Positions 51,108 through 60,431 are shown, numbered from the stretch's first letter. The stretch is DNA of 64,000 nt from Alphaproteobacteria bacterium (GCA_017307285.1 JAFKFI010000066.1:1-64000); one strand, 5' to 3'. The notes: a model not told the origin generated them from the letters alone. Made by a program: numbers and translations.

Positions 51108-52411
51108 GCCAGACGGCGACCCCGCCCGAGCTGCGCGAATGTCCCGGCTGCGGGATGTTTCAGGTGCTGCCGCCGCTCGCCCCCGGCATGGCGGCACGCT
51201 GCTCGCGCTGCGGCACCACCTTGCGGCGCGCACGCACCGATCCGCTCGGCCGAGGCCTCGCGCTGACCTTGGCGGCGCTGGTGCTGTTGACGGTGATGTG
51301 CACGACGACGCTGATGACGGTCTCCACGGCCGGGATCGTGCATGGCGCCAATTTGCTGTCCGGCCCAGAGGAGCTGGTGCGGCGCGACATGTCGTTGCTT
51401 GCCGTCGCCGTCGTGTTCACCACGCTGATCGCACCTTTCGGTAAGCTGCTCGCCACCGCCTACGTGCTCGTCGGATTGCGCTTGAAGAACCCGCCCCGCC
51501 ACTTGCGCCGGGTATTTGTACTGGCGGAGCGGCTACGCCCCTGGTCGATGATCGACGTGTTCGTGTTCGGCGTGTTCGTCGCCTACGTGAAGCTCGGCGA
51601 CATCGTGCATATCTCGCTTGGCATCGGCGTCTATGCGTTGATGTGCCTGACCTTCGTCGTGGTGTGGTCGGACGCGGTGCTCGATCCTCATGCCGTGTGG
51701 GATGCGCTGGACCGCGAGCCGGCCGAGGGTGAGCCGATGCGCCGCGCGGTGCCGGCGCACCATCGCGTCTCCAATGCGATCGGGTGCGAGACTTGCGGGC
51801 TGGTCAGCGCGCCAGTGCCGCACGCGGTGCATCACGGGGCGGCACGCTGCCCGCGCTGCGCGTCGGTGCTGCACGCGCGCAAGCCGGACAGCATCGCGCG
51901 CACCTGGGCTCTCGTGATCGCGGCGGCGGTGCTCTACATTCCGGCCAACTACTATCCGGTGCTGACCGTGATGCAGCTCGGCGCCGGGGCCCCGAGCACC
52001 ATCCTCGGCGGTGTCGAGGAGCTGTTTTCCTCGGGGATGTATCCGCTGGCCGCGCTGGTGTTCTTCGCCTCGATCGCCGTGCCGATGCTGAAGCTGGTCG
52101 GGCTGAGCGCCATGCTGATCGCGACGCAGCTCCGCCGCTCCGCCCGCCTGCGCGACCGGACCCGCTTGTCGCACGTGGTCCGCTGGATCGGCCGCTGGTC
52201 GATGATCGACATTTTCATGGAATCGCTGCTCGGTGCGCTGGTGCGGTTTGGCACGATCGTCACGATCGAGCCCGGTGCCGGCGCCGTTGCGTTCTGCGCT
52301 GTGGTCATCCTCACCATGTTCGCCGCCGAAACCTTCGACCCGCGCCTGATGTGGGACGCGGCGGAGGAGCCGGCGGCGGGCACGGCGGAGGCGCCGGCCG
52401 AGGCGTTCTGA
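51104..52411 (+). CDS. pqiA: PqiA membrane protein
   Basis: A 435-residue PqiA family protein with two halves, each a zinc-ribbon (CPGCGMFQ with CSRCG; CETCGLVSA with CPRCASVL) followed by four hydrophobic helices. The repeated helix motif is RLRPWSMIDVFVFGVFVAYV in the first half and GRWSMIDIFMESLLGALVRF in the second. PqiA is the inner-membrane partner of PqiB. Here it comes last (pqiB-pqiC-pqiA) whereas E. coli has pqiA first. The GTG overlaps the pqiC stop. Confidence 0.93.
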   Translation: MSQTATPPELRECPGCGMFQVLPPLAPGMAARCSRCGTTLRRARTDPLGRGLALTLAALVLLTVMCTTTLMTVSTAGIVHGANLLSGPEELVRRDMSLLAVAVVFTTLIAPFGKLLATAYVLVGLRLKNPPRHLRRVFVLAERLRPWSMIDVFVFGVFVAYVKLGDIVHISLGIGVYALMCLTFVVVWSDAVLDPHAVWDALDREPAEGEPMRRAVPAHHRVSNAIGCETCGLVSAPVPHAVHHGAARCPRCASVLHARKPDSIARTWALVIAAAVLYIPANYYPVLTVMQLGAGAPSTILGGVEELFSSGMYPLAALVFFASIAVPMLKLVGLSAMLIATQLRRSARLRDRTRLSHVVRWIGRWSMIDIFMESLLGALVRFGTIVTIEPGAGAVAFCAVVILTMFAAETFDPRLMWDAAEEPAAGTAEAPAEAF

Positions 52412-52477
52412 CCTTCGATTGTTGCTTTCCGCGGGCGTGCTTCATGCGGTAAGCCTCGGCTTCAACTTGCACGCGAG

Positions 52478-52912
52478 ATGACATTGATGCGTTTCGGTCC
52501 GTCCGCCGCCGCCTGTCTGATGATCGTGTCCCTCGCTGCCTGCCAGCAGCCGGGGCCGCCACCGTCAGCCAAGCTGACGCCATTGTTCACGACGGTTTAC
52601 GACGGGACATACCGGCCTACGGTTAGCCTCACCAAGTCCGGTTCGGGCGTGGATCGGACGTGGTGTCAGACCCAGCCGCCCGACGCTTTGCGCATCTCGG
52701 GAGACCGTTTCAACCTTGCGATTCCGCACCCGAACGTGCCGGGCAATCCCACGCCAACCTTCGCGGTGGCGATTGCGCCAGACGGCTCGTTCCAGACGCA
52801 GAGCATCGATGGAACGGCGTCCTTCGCTGGGCACGTCAGCGGTGGCCATCTGCAAGGCGTGGTCAATATGACGGGCTGCGAATACACAGTGACCGCCGAT
52901 CGGACGTTGTAA
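52478..52912 (+). CDS. Small lipoprotein, third member of window family
   Basis: A 144-residue predicted lipoprotein with lipobox SLAAC near residue 22 and a short Pro linker, then a domain opening VYDGTYRPTVSL and ending GCEYTVTADRTL. Two Cys in the domain (in DRTWCQTQ and TGCEYT) match those of the lipoproteins at 4409-4792 and 11867-12337, as do a RISGDRFNLAI strand and an AGHVSGGHLQGVV strand pair. It lies 66 bases after pqiA and may belong to that transcription unit or stand alone. Its role is unknown. Confidence 0.7.
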   Translation: MTLMRFGPSAAACLMIVSLAACQQPGPPPSAKLTPLFTTVYDGTYRPTVSLTKSGSGVDRTWCQTQPPDALRISGDRFNLAIPHPNVPGNPTPTFAVAIAPDGSFQTQSIDGTASFAGHVSGGHLQGVVNMTGCEYTVTADRTL

Positions 52913-53000
52913 GTCCAAGTTAAGCCCAGGGCGCGATTTGCCTTCCTGGTGCCCGCCTGCCCCGTGTAGCTTGGGCGAGTGACAGGGAAGGGTATTCGAC

Positions 53001-53846
53001 TTGGATCGGTTGAAGGACAAGGTTGCGGTCGTCACGGGGGGCTGCTCCGGCATCGGGCTTGCCACCGTCGAGCTATTCGCCGCTGAAGGCGCCCGGGTGG
53101 TCCTGGCCGACGTGCAGGATGACAAGGGCGCCGAGGTCGAGCGCCGGTTCAACGGGCAGGTGCGCTACCAGCATTGCGATGTGACGCAGGAGAGCGCCAT
53201 CGAGGCCGCCATGCAGGCGGCAGCCGATGCCTATGGCGGGCTCGACGTGGTGTTCAACAACGCTGGCGCCGGCGGCGCGCGTGAGCGGATCGACGAGATC
53301 GGCGGCGAGGCGTGGGACCGCACCCAGGCGCTGCTGCTGCGCTCGGTGGCACTCGGCATCCGCTACGCCGTGCCGCATATGCAGAAGCGCGGCGGCGGGG
53401 CTATCGTCAACACCGCCTCGATCGCCGGGCTGCAGGCGGGATACGGGCCGATCGCCTACTCGGTGGCCAAGGCTGGGGTGATCCATCTCACCACCGCGGC
53501 GGCGGCGGAGCTGGCGCGGCACCGCATCCGGGTCAACGCGATCTGCCCCGGCTACATCCTCACCGGCATCTTCACGGCGAGCAGCGGCATCAGCGGCGAG
53601 GCGGTGGAGCAGGTGAACGCTGCCCTCGGGCAGATGGCGCCGCACGCGCAGCCGGTGGCGAAGGCGGGTTCGCCGCGCCATATCGCGGAGGCCTGCCTGT
53701 TCCTCGCCTCGGATGCGGCCGAGTTCGTCACCGGGACGCACATGGTGGTGGATGGCGGCATCACCATCGGGCCGCGCACCGCGTGGGACCCGAACACGCC
53801 GTCGCCGATCCGCGCCGTGCTGGAGCGGGCGCGGAACAAGACATGA
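53001..53846 (+). CDS. Short-chain dehydrogenase/reductase
   Basis: A 281-residue classical SDR. Seen: the cofactor motif VVTGGCSGIGLATVE, NNAGAGG, the catalytic Ser in NTASIAG and the Y-x3-K in YSVAK. C-terminal GTHMVVDGGITIG is typical. Start at TTG 53001 with GAAGGG about nine bases upstream reproduces the family N-terminus (RLKDKVAVVTGG). The substrate alcohol is unknown; the overlap with the cytochrome P450 gene suggests joint action on a hydroxylated product. Confidence 0.9.
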   Translation: MDRLKDKVAVVTGGCSGIGLATVELFAAEGARVVLADVQDDKGAEVERRFNGQVRYQHCDVTQESAIEAAMQAAADAYGGLDVVFNNAGAGGARERIDEIGGEAWDRTQALLLRSVALGIRYAVPHMQKRGGGAIVNTASIAGLQAGYGPIAYSVAKAGVIHLTTAAAAELARHRIRVNAICPGYILTGIFTASSGISGEAVEQVNAALGQMAPHAQPVAKAGSPRHIAEACLFLASDAAEFVTGTHMVVDGGITIGPRTAWDPNTPSPIRAVLERARNKT

Positions 53847-53860
53847 CCCAGGAGAACACG

Positions 53861-55099
53861 ATGGCCGACGCCGGCAAGCCGGACGATAAGGTGCCGACCG
53901 GTCTGGCGCTGACCGCGCTGAACCCGACCTTCCGCGATCGTCCCCACACCGTGCTCGACCGGCTGCGGGCAGAGGAGCCGGTGCATCGCGACCGGCAGTT
54001 CGACCGCGTGTTCCTTTCGCGCTACGAGGATGTGCGCGCCGTGACGAGCGACCGCAGCCTTGCCGTCGACCCACGCAAGTCGCGCGAAACCGCGTTCTCC
54101 CGTGTGGTGCTGCGGGCGCGCGGCGACCAGCCCTTTGAGCCGACGATGCTGCATCTCGACGATCCCGACCACAAGCGGATGCGCGGGCTAGTGAGCCAGG
54201 CGTTCAACCAGCGTTCGATCGAGGCCTACCGCCCGCGGGTGCGCGCGATCGCCGAGGGGCTGCTCGATCAAGTCGCGGACAAGCCGGCCTTCGACGTCAT
54301 CGAGGATTACGCAGCACCACTGCCGACCATCGTGATCGCGGAGATGCTGGGCGTCGATCCGGCGCATCAGGCCGATTTCAAGCGCTGGTCGGACACGCTG
54401 GCGCACAGCTTCAATCCCGTCCGTACGCCGGACCAGGAAGCCAGGCTGCAATGGGGCCAGAACAGCCTCAACGCGTATTTCAAGGATGCGGTCGATGCGC
54501 GCCGGGGCAAGCGGGGCACCGATCTGGTGAGCGCGCTGGTCGGCGCCCAGGAGGAGGGCGACCATCTCACCGAGCGCGAGGTCATCGTCACCTGCAACTT
54601 GCTGCTGGCCGCGGGCAATATCACCACGACCGACCTGATGGGCAACGGCATTCTCGCGCTGCTGCGCCACCCGGACCAGCTGCGGAAATTGCGCGACAAT
54701 CCCGACCTCGCGCGCAATGCGGTGGAGGAGATGCTTCGCTACGATCCGCCGGTCGTGCAGGCCGGCCGCATCACCACGGCGCCGTACACTATTGGCGGCG
54801 TGGCGTTGGAGAAGGGTGAGACGATCACCGGCTCGCTGCTCGCGGCCGGGCACGATCCAGCGGTGCACACCGACCCCGACCGCTTCGACATTGAGCGCGT
54901 CGATCCGCGACACCTCTCCTTCGGCGGGGGGTTGCATTTCTGCCTGGGCGCGCCGCTTGCCCGCGCGGAGGCGCAGATCGCCATTCCGCTGCTGTTCGAG
55001 CGGTTTCCCAAGCTGCGGCTCGATCCAGACCACGAAGTGGAGCGCAAAGACGCCCCGGTGTTCAATGGCGTGAAGGCGCTGTGGGTTCGGACTTCGTAG
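53861..55099 (+). CDS. Cytochrome P450
   Basis: A 412-residue soluble P450. The heme-binding loop FGGGLHFCLGAPLAR, E-x-x-R (EEMLR) and PERF-like PDRFDIER are present. The I-helix reads LAAGNITTTDLMGNG: the Thr is kept, but the usual acidic residue just before it is Ile, so proton delivery may differ. ATG 53861 with GGAG at 6 bases is preferred over ATG 53843, which overlaps the SDR stop. It probably hydroxylates a lipid- or terpene-like substrate with a ferredoxin partner encoded elsewhere; this is inference. Confidence 0.93.
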   Translation: MADAGKPDDKVPTGLALTALNPTFRDRPHTVLDRLRAEEPVHRDRQFDRVFLSRYEDVRAVTSDRSLAVDPRKSRETAFSRVVLRARGDQPFEPTMLHLDDPDHKRMRGLVSQAFNQRSIEAYRPRVRAIAEGLLDQVADKPAFDVIEDYAAPLPTIVIAEMLGVDPAHQADFKRWSDTLAHSFNPVRTPDQEARLQWGQNSLNAYFKDAVDARRGKRGTDLVSALVGAQEEGDHLTEREVIVTCNLLLAAGNITTTDLMGNGILALLRHPDQLRKLRDNPDLARNAVEEMLRYDPPVVQAGRITTAPYTIGGVALEKGETITGSLLAAGHDPAVHTDPDRFDIERVDPRHLSFGGGLHFCLGAPLARAEAQIAIPLLFERFPKLRLDPDHEVERKDAPVFNGVKALWVRTS

Positions 55100-55109
55100 C
55101 CGGACGCCA

Positions 55110-56240
55110 TCAAAGCATCCGCTGCAGAATGATCTTCTGCACGTCGGAGGTGCCCTCGTAGATCTGGCAGACGCGCTGGTCGCGATAGCAGCGCTCGACC
55201 GGGTAGTCGGCGAGATAGCCGTAGCCGCCGAGCGTTTGGATTGCCGCCGTGCAGACCGCCTCGGACGCTTCGGAGGCGAACAGCTTAGCCATGCAGGCGG
55301 CTTCCAGAGCCGGTGCGCCGGCGGCCTTCAGGCGCGCGGCGTGCAGCACGAGCTGGCGCGCTGCTTCGAGGCGCGTCTTCGCCTCGACCAGGCGGAAGCC
55401 GACCGCCTGATGGTCGATGATCGGCTGGCCGAAGGCGGTGCGGTCCTTCGCGTAGCCGGTCGCGTAATCGAGTGCGGCACGCGCGATGCCCACGCTCTGC
55501 GCGGCGATGCCGATACGGCCCGATTCGAGGGTGGAGAGCGCGATCTTGTAGCCCTCTCCCTCGGCGCCGATGCGCTGGTCCTCGGGCACTTCCATCGCCT
55601 CGAACGACAACGCGCAGGTCTCGGATGCCTTTTGCCCGAGCTTTTCCTCGACACGCGCGACGACATAGCCCGGCGTGTCCTTGGCGACGACGAAGGCGGA
55701 GAGCCCGCGCTTCCCGGCGGCGGGATCGGTGACGGCGAACAGCACCGTGCTGCCCTTGATGCCGCCGCTCGAGATGAACTGCTTGGCGCCATCGATCACG
55801 TAGCGGTCGCCGCGCTTGACCGCACGGGTGCGCAGGTTGGACGCATCGGAGCCCGCCTGCGGCTCGGTGAGCGCGAAGGAGCCGACATGCTCGCCGCTCG
55901 CCAGCGGGCGCAGCCAGCGGTCTTTCTGCGCATCGGTGCCGAATTTTTCCAGCACGACGCAGGTGGGCGAATTGTGCACGCTGACCAGGGTGGAGACCGA
56001 GCCGTCGCCGGCGGCGATCTCTTCCAGAGCCAGGGCGTAGCTGACTGGGTCGAGCTCCGAGCCGCCCCATTGCGCCGAGGTGGTGGCGCCGAGGAAACCC
56101 AGCTCGCCGAGTTCGCGGATTATTTCGGGCTCGATCTTTCCCGCTTTTTCGCGTGCGGCCGCGCCAGGGGCGAGACGCTCCTCGGCGAATTTGCGTGCCA
56201 TGTCGACGACCAGCGTGTCGGCTCCGGCATAGTCCAGCAT
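55110..56240 (-). CDS. Acyl-CoA dehydrogenase
   Basis: A 376-residue flavoprotein that oxidises acyl-CoA at the alpha-beta bond and passes electrons to ETF. Seen: FALTEPQAGSDASNLRT (FAD binding), SGGIKGSTVLFAVTD, and the C-terminal active-site Glu in IYEGTSDVQK. ATG 56240 has GGGGAG upstream; the frame extends to 56501 inside the next gene and is rejected. It is 13 bases downstream of the indolepyruvate oxidoreductase gene and probably co-transcribed with it, suggesting amino-acid-derived or branched acyl-CoA breakdown. Confidence 0.93.
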   Translation of the reverse strand: MLDYAGADTLVVDMARKFAEERLAPGAAAREKAGKIEPEIIRELGELGFLGATTSAQWGGSELDPVSYALALEEIAAGDGSVSTLVSVHNSPTCVVLEKFGTDAQKDRWLRPLASGEHVGSFALTEPQAGSDASNLRTRAVKRGDRYVIDGAKQFISSGGIKGSTVLFAVTDPAAGKRGLSAFVVAKDTPGYVVARVEEKLGQKASETCALSFEAMEVPEDQRIGAEGEGYKIALSTLESGRIGIAAQSVGIARAALDYATGYAKDRTAFGQPIIDHQAVGFRLVEAKTRLEAARQLVLHAARLKAAGAPALEAACMAKLFASEASEAVCTAAIQTLGGYGYLADYPVERCYRDQRVCQIYEGTSDVQKIILQRML

Positions 56241-56253
56241 TGATCCGCTCCCC

Positions 56254-59200
56254 TTACTCAGCGGCGACCGCGACGGGTTCTTGCCGATGCAAGCGCGCCA
56301 GAAGCGCGGTGCGGCGTTCCTGCGCGCGGCGCCAGTTCGCCAGCTTGACCGGCCCGAAGCCGCGGACGCTGTCGGGAAGTTCCGCCAGGGCGACGGCGGT
56401 GTCCAGCGTGGCGGGCGACAGCGCCGCAAGAGCCTCGCGCATGTCGGCGGCGTAGGTGTCGACCATGGCCCGCTCGGCGCGCCGATCCTCCTGACGGCCA
56501 AACAGGTCGAGCGCTGTCCCCCGCAGCACCTTGCCGTGGCGCAAGATGCGGAACAGCGGCAGGGCGAGCCGGCCGGGAATGGCGATCTTGCGGCGTCGGC
56601 CGGTGGCGGGGTCGATGCGGGTGATCAGCGGCGGGGCGAGATGGAACACCGGCTTCTCGACGCCGCGATAGTCCGCCTCGGCGTGCAGGCGGGCGACCTC
56701 GTATTCGTCCTTGTAGCCGAGCACGCGGAACCAGCCCTCGGCGGCGGCGCGGGAGAGGCGGCCCGGTTCTCCGAAAAGCTCGGTCTCGCGGGCAATGACG
56801 GCATCGACCTTGGCGCGGTAGTCCTTGGCGTAAGCCGCATTCTGATAGCGGGCGAGCGACGCCGCCCGATGCTCGATCATCGCCGCCAGATCCTGCGTTC
56901 GGTCGAGCGCCACGTCCGCGAGGATCCTGCCGGTCTTCTCGGGATGCACGGCAAGGATGCGGCCCCACAGGAATGCCCGCAGATTGAGCTCAATCGCCGC
57001 GCCGTTTAGCTCGATCGAGCGCAGCAGGGAGGCGAGCGAGATCGGCACCAGGCCGCGTTGCCAGGCGAGACCGAGCATCAGCGTGTTCATCGCCTGCGCG
57101 TTGCCGAATAGATGGTCGGCGAGCGCCGCCGCGTGCAGCCAGGTCGGCTCGCCCTTTGGCGTCGCGCGGTCGACGGTGCGGCGATGCAGGCCGGCGTCGA
57201 TCTTGAGCCAGGCGTCGTGCTTGAAGCCGGCGGGGGTCGCGAGGTCGAGATTGCCGATCACCGCCGCGTTCTCGCGGCACGCCTCCAAGATGCCGGGGCT
57301 GGCCGCGACCGCGAGATCGGCGGCCAGCATGAGATCGGCGGTGCCGCGCGGGATACGCACCACGTCGAGCTCGCCCGGCTCGCCCACTTGCACATGCGCG
57401 ATCACTGCGCCGTTCTTCTGCGCGAGCCCGGTGTGGTCGAGCGTCGTGACGTTGCGCCCGTCGAGTTGGGCCGCCTGGGCGACGATCGCGCCGGTGGTGA
57501 CGATGCCGCCGCCGCCGATGCCGGCGAACACGCCGCGCCAGGGCGAGGTACGGACCGGAATCACGGGGTCGGGCAACCCGGCGGCGAGCGCCTGTTCCTG
57601 CGCCCGCCAGCGCGGATCGGCAGACGGGGCACGCGGCGGGCCGGCGACGGTGACGAAGCTCGGGCAGAAGCCCTTGAGGCAGGAGAGGTCGACGTTGCAG
57701 CTCGTCGGATTGATGCGGCGCTTGCGGCCGAGCTCGGTTTCCACCGGCTCGATCGCGATGCAGCTCGATTGCACCGAGCAGTCGCCGCAATTCTCGCAGA
57801 CCTCGGCGTTGATCTGCACGCTGCGGACGGGCTGCGCCATCGTGCCGCGCTTGCGACGGCGGCGTTTTTCCGTGGCGCAGACCTGATCGTAGATGATGAC
57901 CGAGACACCGTCGGTCCCGCGCAGCCGGCGCTGCACGGCGTCGAGATTGTCACGCTGATCGCGGGTCGCGCCGGCTGGCAGGGAGGAGGCGGGCGGCAGC
58001 CGCTCTTCCTCGTCGGCCACGACTGCGATCGTCTTGACTCCCTCGGCGGCGACCTGTGCTGCGATCTGCGGCACGTTCGGCGCGCCCTCGGCGGGCTGGC
58101 CGCCAGTCATTGCCACGGCGTCGTTGAACAGGATCTTGAAGGTGACGCGGGCGCGTGCCGCGACCGCCTGGCGGATCGCCAGCAGGCCGGAGTGCTGGTA
58201 GGTGCCGTCGCCCATGTTGACGAACACATGCGGCGTATCGGTGAACGGTGCCAGGCCGATCCACGGCGCGCCTTCGCCGCCCATGTGAGTGAAGGTGCGG
58301 GTGGTGTCGTCCTCCGTCAGAGCCAGGAAGTGGCAGCCGATGCCGGCAGTCGCAAAACTGCCCTCCGGCACTTTGGTCGAGGTGCCGTGCGGGCAGCCGG
58401 CGCAGAAGGCGGGGGCGCGACGCAGCAACCCGGCGGGGCGCTCGGTCGGGGCTGGGACGGGTGGGTCGGCGACCTCGATGTCGGTCGCGCGGAGGAAGCG
58501 GGCGATGCCGGTTGCGACGATATCCGGGGTGAACTCCATCAGCGGCGTGAGCAGCGGCGAGCCGTCGAGGCCGATCTTGCCGGCGACGGCGGGGCGCGTG
58601 TCGGCTGCCATGCCGTAGAGCGCGTCGCGAATCTGCGTCTCGACGAAGGCCCGCTTCTCCTCGATTACCAGCAGCGCGCGCTTGCCGCGGGCGAAGCGGG
58701 CGAGACCTTCGGGTTCAATCGGCCAGGAGAGGCCGAGCTTGTAGACCGCGATCCGCGGATCATTCCCGAGCCCGAGCATGGCAAGCGCGTGCATCGCGTC
58801 GGTGTGCGCCTTGCCGACCGTGACGAGACCGACCGGCGCGTCGGTGCCGGGGCGCACCAGCCGATCGACCCGGTTGGCCCGCACCCAGGCGAGGGCCGCC
58901 GGCAGCCGCTCCTCCAGCACGCGACGCTCCAGCTCCGCGCGTTGGGCGGGGAATTGAAGGCTATGATCGATGTTGAGCCCGTGCGCCGGGAGCGCGATCT
59001 CGGGGACGACAAAGCTCCGCGTCGACGGGACCACGACCGTGGCGTGCTGCTCGACGACATCGGCGATCGTCTTCATCGCGACCCAGAGGCCGCAGAAGCG
59101 GGACAGCGCGATGCCGGCCAACGCGAAATCGAGGATGTCGGCGACACCCGACGGTGCCAAGACCGGCATCATCAGCGCCTGGAACACCTGGTCTGTCTGG

Positions 59201-59682
59201 TGCGGATACGTGGAGGATTGCGCGGCGTGGTCGTCCCCTGCGACGGCGAGCACGCCGCCGAGCGGGGCGGTGCCGAACATGGTGGCGCAATGCAGCGCGT
59301 CGCCGCTGCGGTCGACGCCCGGACCCTTGGCGTACCACAGGCCGAACACGCCATCGTACCGCTTGCCCGGAAAGGCGTCGATCTGCTGCGTCCCGAACAG
59401 CATGGTCGCGGCGAGATCCTCGTTGAGCCCGGGCTGAAAGCGGATGTCGTGCGCCTTCAGCCGATCTTCCTGGCGCCACAGCTCCTGGTCCATGCCGCCG
59501 AGCGGCGAACCGCGATAGCCCGAGACCAGGCCGGCGGTGTGGTGGCCCGCTTCGCGATCGAGACGGCCCTGCTCCAGCAGCGCGCGCACGAGGGCGTGGA
59601 TGCCGCTGAGCAGAATGGGCCGATCATACTCGGTGTAGCGGCTGTCGAGCGTGAGGGCGTCAGGTCCGAGACCGATATCCAT
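56254..59682 (-). CDS. Fused indolepyruvate ferredoxin oxidoreductase
   Basis: A 1142-residue fusion of the alpha and beta parts of indolepyruvate-type 2-oxoacid oxidoreductase, which converts aryl pyruvates to aryl-acetyl-CoA with CoA and thiamine pyrophosphate. Seen: the pyrimidine-binding opening YDRPILLSGIHALVRALL, TPP-domain AFCAGCPHGTSTK and GEGAPWIGLAPF, ferredoxin-type CENCGDCSVQSSC with CLKGFCPSF (iron-sulfur sites), and the C-terminal gamma-like GGGIVTTGAIVAQAA. ATG 59682 has AAGGGG; longer starts at 59712-59715 are possible. Its product class, aryl-acetyl-CoA, matches the paa-type genes 1 kb away. Confidence 0.93.
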   Translation of the reverse strand: MDIGLGPDALTLDSRYTEYDRPILLSGIHALVRALLEQGRLDREAGHHTAGLVSGYRGSPLGGMDQELWRQEDRLKAHDIRFQPGLNEDLAATMLFGTQQIDAFPGKRYDGVFGLWYAKGPGVDRSGDALHCATMFGTAPLGGVLAVAGDDHAAQSSTYPHQTDQVFQALMMPVLAPSGVADILDFALAGIALSRFCGLWVAMKTIADVVEQHATVVVPSTRSFVVPEIALPAHGLNIDHSLQFPAQRAELERRVLEERLPAALAWVRANRVDRLVRPGTDAPVGLVTVGKAHTDAMHALAMLGLGNDPRIAVYKLGLSWPIEPEGLARFARGKRALLVIEEKRAFVETQIRDALYGMAADTRPAVAGKIGLDGSPLLTPLMEFTPDIVATGIARFLRATDIEVADPPVPAPTERPAGLLRRAPAFCAGCPHGTSTKVPEGSFATAGIGCHFLALTEDDTTRTFTHMGGEGAPWIGLAPFTDTPHVFVNMGDGTYQHSGLLAIRQAVAARARVTFKILFNDAVAMTGGQPAEGAPNVPQIAAQVAAEGVKTIAVVADEEERLPPASSLPAGATRDQRDNLDAVQRRLRGTDGVSVIIYDQVCATEKRRRRKRGTMAQPVRSVQINAEVCENCGDCSVQSSCIAIEPVETELGRKRRINPTSCNVDLSCLKGFCPSFVTVAGPPRAPSADPRWRAQEQALAAGLPDPVIPVRTSPWRGVFAGIGGGGIVTTGAIVAQAAQLDGRNVTTLDHTGLAQKNGAVIAHVQVGEPGELDVVRIPRGTADLMLAADLAVAASPGILEACRENAAVIGNLDLATPAGFKHDAWLKIDAGLHRRTVDRATPKGEPTWLHAAALADHLFGNAQAMNTLMLGLAWQRGLVPISLASLLRSIELNGAAIELNLRAFLWGRILAVHPEKTGRILADVALDRTQDLAAMIEHRAASLARYQNAAYAKDYRAKVDAVIARETELFGEPGRLSRAAAEGWFRVLGYKDEYEVARLHAEADYRGVEKPVFHLAPPLITRIDPATGRRRKIAIPGRLALPLFRILRHGKVLRGTALDLFGRQEDRRAERAMVDTYAADMREALAALSPATLDTAVALAELPDSVRGFGPVKLANWRRAQERRTALLARLHRQEPVAVAAE

Positions 59683-59742
59683 GTGGCGCACCCCTTCGGA
59701 GCGGAGTTCCATCAACCAGAACGCTACATATTAGCCGAAGAT

Positions 59743-59780
59743 GCGTTTCGCGCGACGGCACGGCGGCGACCACGAAACGC
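59743..59780. repeat. Spaced 8-bp inverted repeat upstream of the stress gene
   Basis: GCGTTTCG (59743-59750) and CGAAACGC (59773-59780) are perfect inverted arms 22 bases apart, just upstream of an EcfG-type promoter candidate. It could be an operator half-site pair or the end of a transcript from the divergent gene. Basis is symmetry only. Confidence 0.35.
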
Positions 59781-59788
59781 GGAGCATC

Positions 59789-59813
59789 GGAACCCGACAA
59801 AACATGTCCGGTT
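59789..59813 (+). promoter_or_regulatory. Candidate EcfG-type promoter for the exported Ser-rich protein
   Basis: GGAAC (59789-59793), 16 bases, GGTT (59810-59813): the same spacing and same -10 variant as the two boxes near 1.5 kb. Predicted start lies about 30 bases before the ATG at 59852. A small hairpin GCGCC-GCAT-GGCGC (59822-59835) would sit at the very start of the transcript. Confidence 0.55.
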
Positions 59814-59851
59814 CTGAAATAGCGCCGCATGGCGCCAGGGAGAATGTCCAC

Positions 59852-60394
59852 ATGAAGTCACTCGTCATCGCCGGGGCGGCCGCCGCCCTTGCTTTCGCGC
59901 TACCCGCCGCGGCGCAAACCTCCAGCAGCGCGAGCCCGAACACCGGATCCCACATGGGCACCGTGACCAATCCGGGTTGGTCCTCCACATCCTCGTCGTC
60001 ATCCTCGTCGGCAGGCATGACCGGACATACGAGTCCGGTCGCAGCGCGGATGAAGTCCGAGCTCGAGCAGTCCGGCTTCACGGACGTCAAGGTCATGCCC
60101 GAATCGTTCCTGGTCCGGGCAAAGGACAGGGACGGACATCCGGTGATGATGATCGTCAATCCGGATTCGCTAACCGCCGTCACGGCGCTCGGCAATGGCG
60201 GAAATGCAGGCAGTCGCAGCTCGGCCAACGGCGGCACGGGCAATGCGATGGGGTCCGGTGGCGGCAGTTCGTCAGCCAGCATGGGCTCGTCGCGGAGCAC
60301 GGGCTCGTCCGGCAGCACGGGCTCGTCAGGCAGCATGAGCACGCCCAATGCCAATGAGGGCGGCCCCAACACCTCGGCCGCGCAGACCCGCTAG
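59852..60394 (+). CDS. Exported Ser/Gly-rich protein, likely stress-induced
   Basis: A 180-residue secreted protein: signal peptide to about PAAAQ, a Ser run (SSTSSSSSSSAGMTG), a short folded segment (MKSELEQSGFTDVKVMPESF then VRAKDRDGHPVMMIVNPDS) at about 67-112, and a C-terminal tail made of GSSGSTGSSGS-type repeats. I know no named domain, though similar hydrophilic folded segments occur in uncharacterised alphaproteobacterial stress proteins. The promoter candidate supports general stress regulation. ATG 59852 has AGGGAGA upstream. A hairpin follows the stop. Confidence 0.6.
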   Translation: MKSLVIAGAAAALAFALPAAAQTSSSASPNTGSHMGTVTNPGWSSTSSSSSSSAGMTGHTSPVAARMKSELEQSGFTDVKVMPESFLVRAKDRDGHPVMMIVNPDSLTAVTALGNGGNAGSRSSANGGTGNAMGSGGGSSSASMGSSRSTGSSGSTGSSGSMSTPNANEGGPNTSAAQTR

Positions 60395-60404
60395 GCTGTC
60401 GAGG

Positions 60405-60431
60405 GGCTCCGCTCCGCGCTGGGGCGGAGCC
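60405..60431 (+). terminator. Hairpin after the exported Ser-rich protein gene
   Basis: GGCTCCGC at 60405-60412 pairs with GCGGAGCC at 60424-60431 (8-bp stem, 11-base loop), 10 bases past the stop codon. No T-run follows, so it is a probable but unproven terminator. Confidence 0.45.

Noticed and set aside
57112..59817. A 901-codon plus-strand open frame opposite the indolepyruvate oxidoreductase gene
   Set aside because: It is rich in Arg, Gly and Asp with no motif, and lies wholly antisense to a gene with clear TPP and iron-sulfur motifs. GC-rich third-position bias makes such frames by chance.
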